A DNA stretch of 18,594 nucleotides from NCBI GenBank assembly GCA_036380925.1, contig DASVDW010000236.1:1-18594 (forward strand), given 5' to 3'. Shown here in pieces: positions 17,408-18,594 of the stretch (positions within the stretch are counted from its first letter, which is position 1; each line of letters starts with the position of its first letter). The position numbers and the translations under genes were made by a program. A model generated the notes under the pieces. It did no database searches. It was not told the DNA's origin and was given only the letters and a program-made list of their open reading frames with translations. Source of the stretch: JAICLV01 sp036380925 (GTDB lineage Bacteria; Actinomycetota; Actinomycetes; Acidothermales; Acidothermaceae).

Positions 17408-18118
17408 CTAGTTCTTCGCGTAGTTGCGCATCCACTCGCTCACCTCGTCGAGCGAGATCACGTCGGCGTACTTCTGATCCATGTCAAACAGATTCATCGC
17501 GCGCGTCGCCTCGTGCCGGTCGTACACGCACTCCTCGACGACGACCATGCGAAGGCGATAACTGCAACCGTCGACGACCGTGGCGCGGATGCACCCGCTG
17601 ACCGCCTCACCGCACACGATGAGGGTGTCGATCCCTTGTCCGATCAAATACGCGGCGAGGGGCGTGCCAAAAAAGGCGCTGGGCGCTGTCTTCTTCAGCA
17701 CGACCTCGCCCGGCAATGGCGCGGCCTGCTCGACGATGTCGTAGCGGCGGCGCTTCTTGTCGTCGTCCGCCGCATGCGCGTTACCGGCGACTTTGCGACC
17801 GGGCCGCCAGCCCGCCATGCCCGACTCCGCCTCGCTCAGACCGGTGACGTGGATGACCGGAATCTCGCACCCGCGGGCGGTCGCGAACAGTTCGCTGATC
17901 CGCTCGAGAGCCTGCCAACCGGCAAGACCGGTGCTGCTCGGCCACTCCTTGATCGACTCCAGGATCGGCTTGGGCTCGTCTCCGATCGCCGCGCGGTAGT
18001 TGTCCACGGACAGCACAGCGGGTCGCAGGCCGAATCCGCGCTCCACCTTCGGCTTCGCCACGGCGAGGTGCGCGCGATCTTGCCCGGTGAGGAAGGGGTC
18101 CCAGACGCGTTGCGACAT
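17408..18118 (-). CDS. Isochorismatase-fold amidohydrolase, N-carbamoylsarcosine-amidase-like
   Basis: The 236-residue cysteine hydrolase has the family triad: Asp39 in LSVDNYRAAIGD, Lys142 or Lys143 in VVLKKTAPSAFFGT, and Cys176 in CGEAVSGCIRATVVDG. The later block YDRHEATRAMNLFDMDQKYADV and the extended N-terminus (WDPFLTGQDRAHL) resemble N-carbamoylsarcosine amidases and related maleamate/nicotinamide-type hydrolases. The substrate cannot be decided. The residue three before the nucleophile is Val, where Thr is common. ATG 18118 was chosen because GGAG lies six bases upstream; a longer frame reaches 18211 but would cover the promoter. The -10-like TACATT (18153-18148, minus) lies inside a perfect palindrome at 18143-18157, and a MarR-type gene is divergent, so repression by that regulator is likely. 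Confidence 0.87.
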   Translation of the reverse strand: MSQRVWDPFLTGQDRAHLAVAKPKVERGFGLRPAVLSVDNYRAAIGDEPKPILESIKEWPSSTGLAGWQALERISELFATARGCEIPVIHVTGLSEAESGMAGWRPGRKVAGNAHAADDDKKRRRYDIVEQAAPLPGEVVLKKTAPSAFFGTPLAAYLIGQGIDTLIVCGEAVSGCIRATVVDGCSYRLRMVVVEECVYDRHEATRAMNLFDMDQKYADVISLDEVSEWMRNYAKN

Positions 18119-18142
18119 GGCAATCTCCGGTTCGTCGATGTG

Positions 18143-18157
18143 CGGATAATGTATCCG
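18143..18157. promoter_or_regulatory. Perfect inverted repeat over the hydrolase -10 region, candidate operator
   Basis: CGGATA-ATG-TATCCG is a perfect 6-3-6 palindrome. It contains TACATT on the minus strand, a fair -10 for the hydrolase gene whose ATG is at 18118. Its placement suits repression by the divergent MarR-type protein, though the regulator is inferred. Confidence 0.6.
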
Positions 18158-18192
18158 ATCTTTTGCGACTGGGGAAGTGGGCGGCCGAGACG

Positions 18193-18211
18193 TATGCTTG
18201 CCGGTAGGCAA
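18193..18211. promoter_or_regulatory. -10 box and inverted repeat upstream of the MarR-type gene
   Basis: TATGCT (18193-18198) is a candidate -10. TTGCC (18198-18202) and GGCAA (18207-18211) form an inverted repeat with a GGTA spacer, overlapping the expected transcription start. This suits autoregulation. Confidence 0.5.
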
Positions 18212-18228
18212 CTATGTGTGGAGGCGTC

Positions 18229-18594
18229 ATGGAGGCGGCGAACGTCGCGCGACTGCGCGCCGCGGTCGGCCGGCTCGAGCGCCATCTCGCCGCGGCCGCG
18301 CGCGACCGGCGCCTGACGCCGACGCAAGCGTGGATCCTGGCCGCCGTCGTCCGCCACGGCTCGATCGGGATCGGTGAGCTTGCCGCCGTCGAGGACGTCA
18401 ACCCGACGATGTTGTCGCGAGTCATCGGCAAGTTGGACGACGCGGGGCTGATCCGCCGGGTGCCCGACCCTCGCGATGGTCGCGCCGCGTTGGTGGAACC
18501 GACCGCTGCCGGACGGCGGATGAAGCAGCGCATGCAGGAGCGCCGAAACGCCGCGCTTTCCGAGGCGCTTTCCGGTTTGTCGGACGACGAGGAC
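18229..18594 (+). CDS. MarR-family transcriptional regulator, N-terminal part (cut by right edge)
   Basis: 122 codons are visible and the gene continues past the window. After an N-terminal helix (VARLRAAVGRLERHL), TPTQAWILAAVVRHGSIGIGELAA leads into the winged-helix region: NPTMLSRVIGKLDDAGLIRR is the recognition-helix block and VPDPRDGRAALVEPTAAGRR the wing, with the DPRDGR signature of MarR proteins. The last visible part is the C-terminal dimerisation helix. ATG 18229 follows GGAGG at 18220-18224. It is divergent from the isochorismatase-fold gene with 110 bases between them, the usual arrangement for a MarR repressor of a neighbouring catabolic or stress enzyme. The ligand is unknown. 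Confidence 0.9.
   Translation, partial: MEAANVARLRAAVGRLERHLAAAARDRRLTPTQAWILAAVVRHGSIGIGELAAVEDVNPTMLSRVIGKLDDAGLIRRVPDPRDGRAALVEPTAAGRRMKQRMQERRNAALSEALSGLSDDED

Overview
The window is high-GC (roughly 70%) DNA with strong G/C preference at third codon positions, frequent GTG starts, and stop/start overlaps of one to eight bases. The gene order phoH, ybeY, corC-like CBS protein, cytidine-deaminase-like protein, era, leuA, recO, uppS, glyS is a conserved actinobacterial housekeeping neighbourhood; mycobacteria and Streptomyces carry close versions of it. DUF222/HNH (13E12-type) and T7SS-type toxin genes also point to Actinomycetota. I cannot place the genus.

Left part (1-6803): an ECF sigma factor runs off the left edge on the minus strand and is divergent from a HIT-family hydrolase. 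Next is an operon-like plus-strand run: phoH, ybeY, a CNNM/CBS membrane protein, a deaminase-fold protein with no catalytic residues, a membrane-anchored HD-GYP protein with a long low-complexity tail, and era. The first four overlap or touch and are probably translationally coupled. Their functions centre on rRNA/ribosome maturation (YbeY, Era, PhoH).

Middle part (6804-13470): a tandem-GNAT acetyltransferase on the minus strand diverges from leuA. leuA has a 14-codon leucine-rich leader peptide and a leader RNA that can sequester the leuA ribosome binding site. recO and uppS are coupled. A DEDDh exonuclease-like gene converges on uppS and diverges from glyS.

Right part (13467-18594) looks more accessory. 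It holds a fructosamine-kinase-like phosphotransferase, a DUF222/HNH endonuclease, a probable T7SS polymorphic toxin with an overlapping CPxC cysteine-rich candidate immunity gene, an N-carbamoylsarcosine-amidase-like isochorismatase-fold hydrolase, and a divergent MarR-type regulator cut by the right edge. Two good inverted repeats lie between the last two.

The items I would look at first are the toxin/immunity pair with its unassigned C-terminal domain, the leuA leader, the palindromes by the MarR gene, and a possible 39-residue antisense gene at the 5' end of phoH. No rRNA, tRNA, CRISPR array or insertion sequence was seen. No stretch over 300 bases lacks a gene.
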